Below are positions 63,454-64,000 of a DNA stretch of 64,000 nt, piece by piece; the stretch's first letter is position 1, and every line of letters starts with the position of its first letter. Both the position numbers and the translations under genes were made by a program. This DNA is from Corynebacterium pacaense (GTDB lineage: Bacteria > Actinomycetota > Actinomycetes > Mycobacteriales > Mycobacteriaceae): contig NZ_LT821239.1 in assembly GCF_900169525.1 (NCBI RefSeq), positions 704,708 through 768,707 of the forward strand, in the 5' to 3' direction. The notes under the pieces are model-generated. The model did no database searches. It saw only the letters and a program-made list of their open reading frames with translations, and was not told where the DNA came from.

Positions 63454-64000
63454 CTGTTTCTGATTCCTTCCAGATAGTCACCGAGGCGGTCCCGCCAGGG
63501 CGGTGCATGAAAACCGGCGGCCTCGATCCTGGAAAGGTCCAAAACCGAGTTCAGGGGGCGGGGAGCGGCCCCGGGCTTGTCGGCGAAGTACTCGGCCGTG
63601 CTCACCCCGGTGACCTGACCGGGATCATCATAGACGGCCCGGGCGATCTGTGCCCACGACACCGCCTCGCCGCTGTTGCTCAGGTTGTAGATTCCGAATT
63701 CGGCATCGGAGTTCAGCAGATGCTTGATGCCGGCGGCGATATCGACGGTGAAGCTCAGGCGACCGATCTGATCATCGACCACTTTCGGGGCGATACCACG
63801 GGCATCGAGTGAGGCCATGGTGGCAACGAAATTGGGTCCGTCGCCGATGACCCAGCTGGTGCGCACGACGTAGTGGCGTGGTGCGGTGGCGGCTGCGATG
63901 TCACCGGCTGCCTTGGACTGGCCGTAGACGCCGACCGGACACAGTGGGGCGTTCTCGGAATAGGCGCCGGTGGCGGTGCCGTCGAAGACATAGTCCGAGG
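63450..64000 (-). CDS. rmlD: dTDP-4-dehydrorhamnose reductase (partial, 3' end)
   Basis: The window holds the last 183 codons of an RmlD SDR. Within them, DYVFDG leads to [10 protein letters not shown] (the YxxxK active site), then VVRTSWVIG and the C-terminal substrate domain. The true start is beyond 64000; in corynebacteria RmlC and RmlD are often fused, so the upstream part may hold an epimerase. It overlaps rmlA by four bases. Confidence 0.88.
   Translation of the reverse strand, partial: SDYVFDGTATGAYSENAPLCPVGVYGQSKAAGDIAAATAPRHYVVRTSWVIGDGPNFVATMASLDARGIAPKVVDDQIGRLSFTVDIAAGIKHLLNSDAEFGIYNLSNSGEAVSWAQIARAVYDDPGQVTGVSTAEYFADKPGAAPRPLNSVLDLSRIEAAGFHAPPWRDRLGDYLEGIRNR

Noticed and set aside
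63755..63991. Frameshift in rmlD suggested by overlapping frames at the window end
   Set aside because: Translation of the main minus frame through 64000 keeps DYVFDG and the YxxxK motif in frame with the C-terminus, so the gene is simply cut by the window.

Overview
The window is a high-GC actinobacterial chromosome segment, almost certainly Corynebacterium. The markers are a 227-residue GlxR/Crp regulator, a WhiB4-type whcA beside a PASTA-tailed class A PBP, a mycothiol-dependent formaldehyde dehydrogenase (mscR) with its metallo-hydrolase, a Tad/Ssd/DECH-helicase block, and many GTG or near-leaderless starts. From whcA to the PpgS-like glycosyltransferase the order follows the Mycobacterium tuberculosis Rv3682-Rv3631 block (recalled, not searched). 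Species cannot be named from the sequence alone.

Layout. 1-140 is sequencing-adapter sequence, not genome. 273-4172 holds a CGNR zinc-finger protein and a resorcinol/hydroxyquinol-type aromatic cluster (TetR repressor, FAD hydroxylase, intradiol dioxygenase). 4242-16786 holds tRNA-Pro, a metallophosphoesterase, a YqeY protein, PBP1, whcA, a DUF4177 protein, RidA, an MBL hydrolase, glxR, a 49-residue membrane protein, nth, a TlpA-like thioredoxin, a Nudix hydrolase, marP, an epoxide-hydrolase-like protein and a holin-family protein. 17001-25351 is the HAD-IB / Ssd-TadABC-pilin-TadE / helicase block. Its ssd gene is split by a 199-base Nextera adapter read-through that got into the assembly. 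25638-33148 holds cspA, topA, a DUF4190/4352-like protein, the adenylate cyclase cyaB and DNA polymerase III delta'.

33227-43152 is the most interesting part. A 9.85-kb integrative element sits in the 3' end of tRNA-Thr(CGT), bounded by a 47-bp perfect direct repeat. It encodes a tyrosine integrase, an HTH repressor with twin operators, a run of small early genes, an SF3/D5 helicase followed by an iteron-like origin, a WhiB-like protein, an HTH protein, an HK97-type major capsid protein, a capsid-cement-like protein and a small zinc-finger protein. I find no terminase, portal, protease, tail or lysis gene, so it looks like a capsid-carrying phage satellite. Between the cement and zinc-finger genes lies about 620 bases of non-coding, strongly self-complementary DNA. 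It includes an exactly 61-base-periodic array of four 21-base repeats whose intervals each carry a different 24-base palindrome, followed by 39-base tandem operator-like repeats. I could not match these to any family I know.

43214-64000 returns to chromosomal genes: a DsbA-like protein, mscR and its MBL hydrolase, an MFS transporter, a GalE-like epimerase, a DUF2304/PpgS pair, a GT2 glycosyltransferase, a secreted UshA-like 5'-nucleotidase with an in-frame stop codon, a peptide ABC operon ending in a zinc metalloprotease, an alcohol dehydrogenase, a BASS/ACR3-type transporter, and rmlA with the 3' part of rmlD (cut by the window end).
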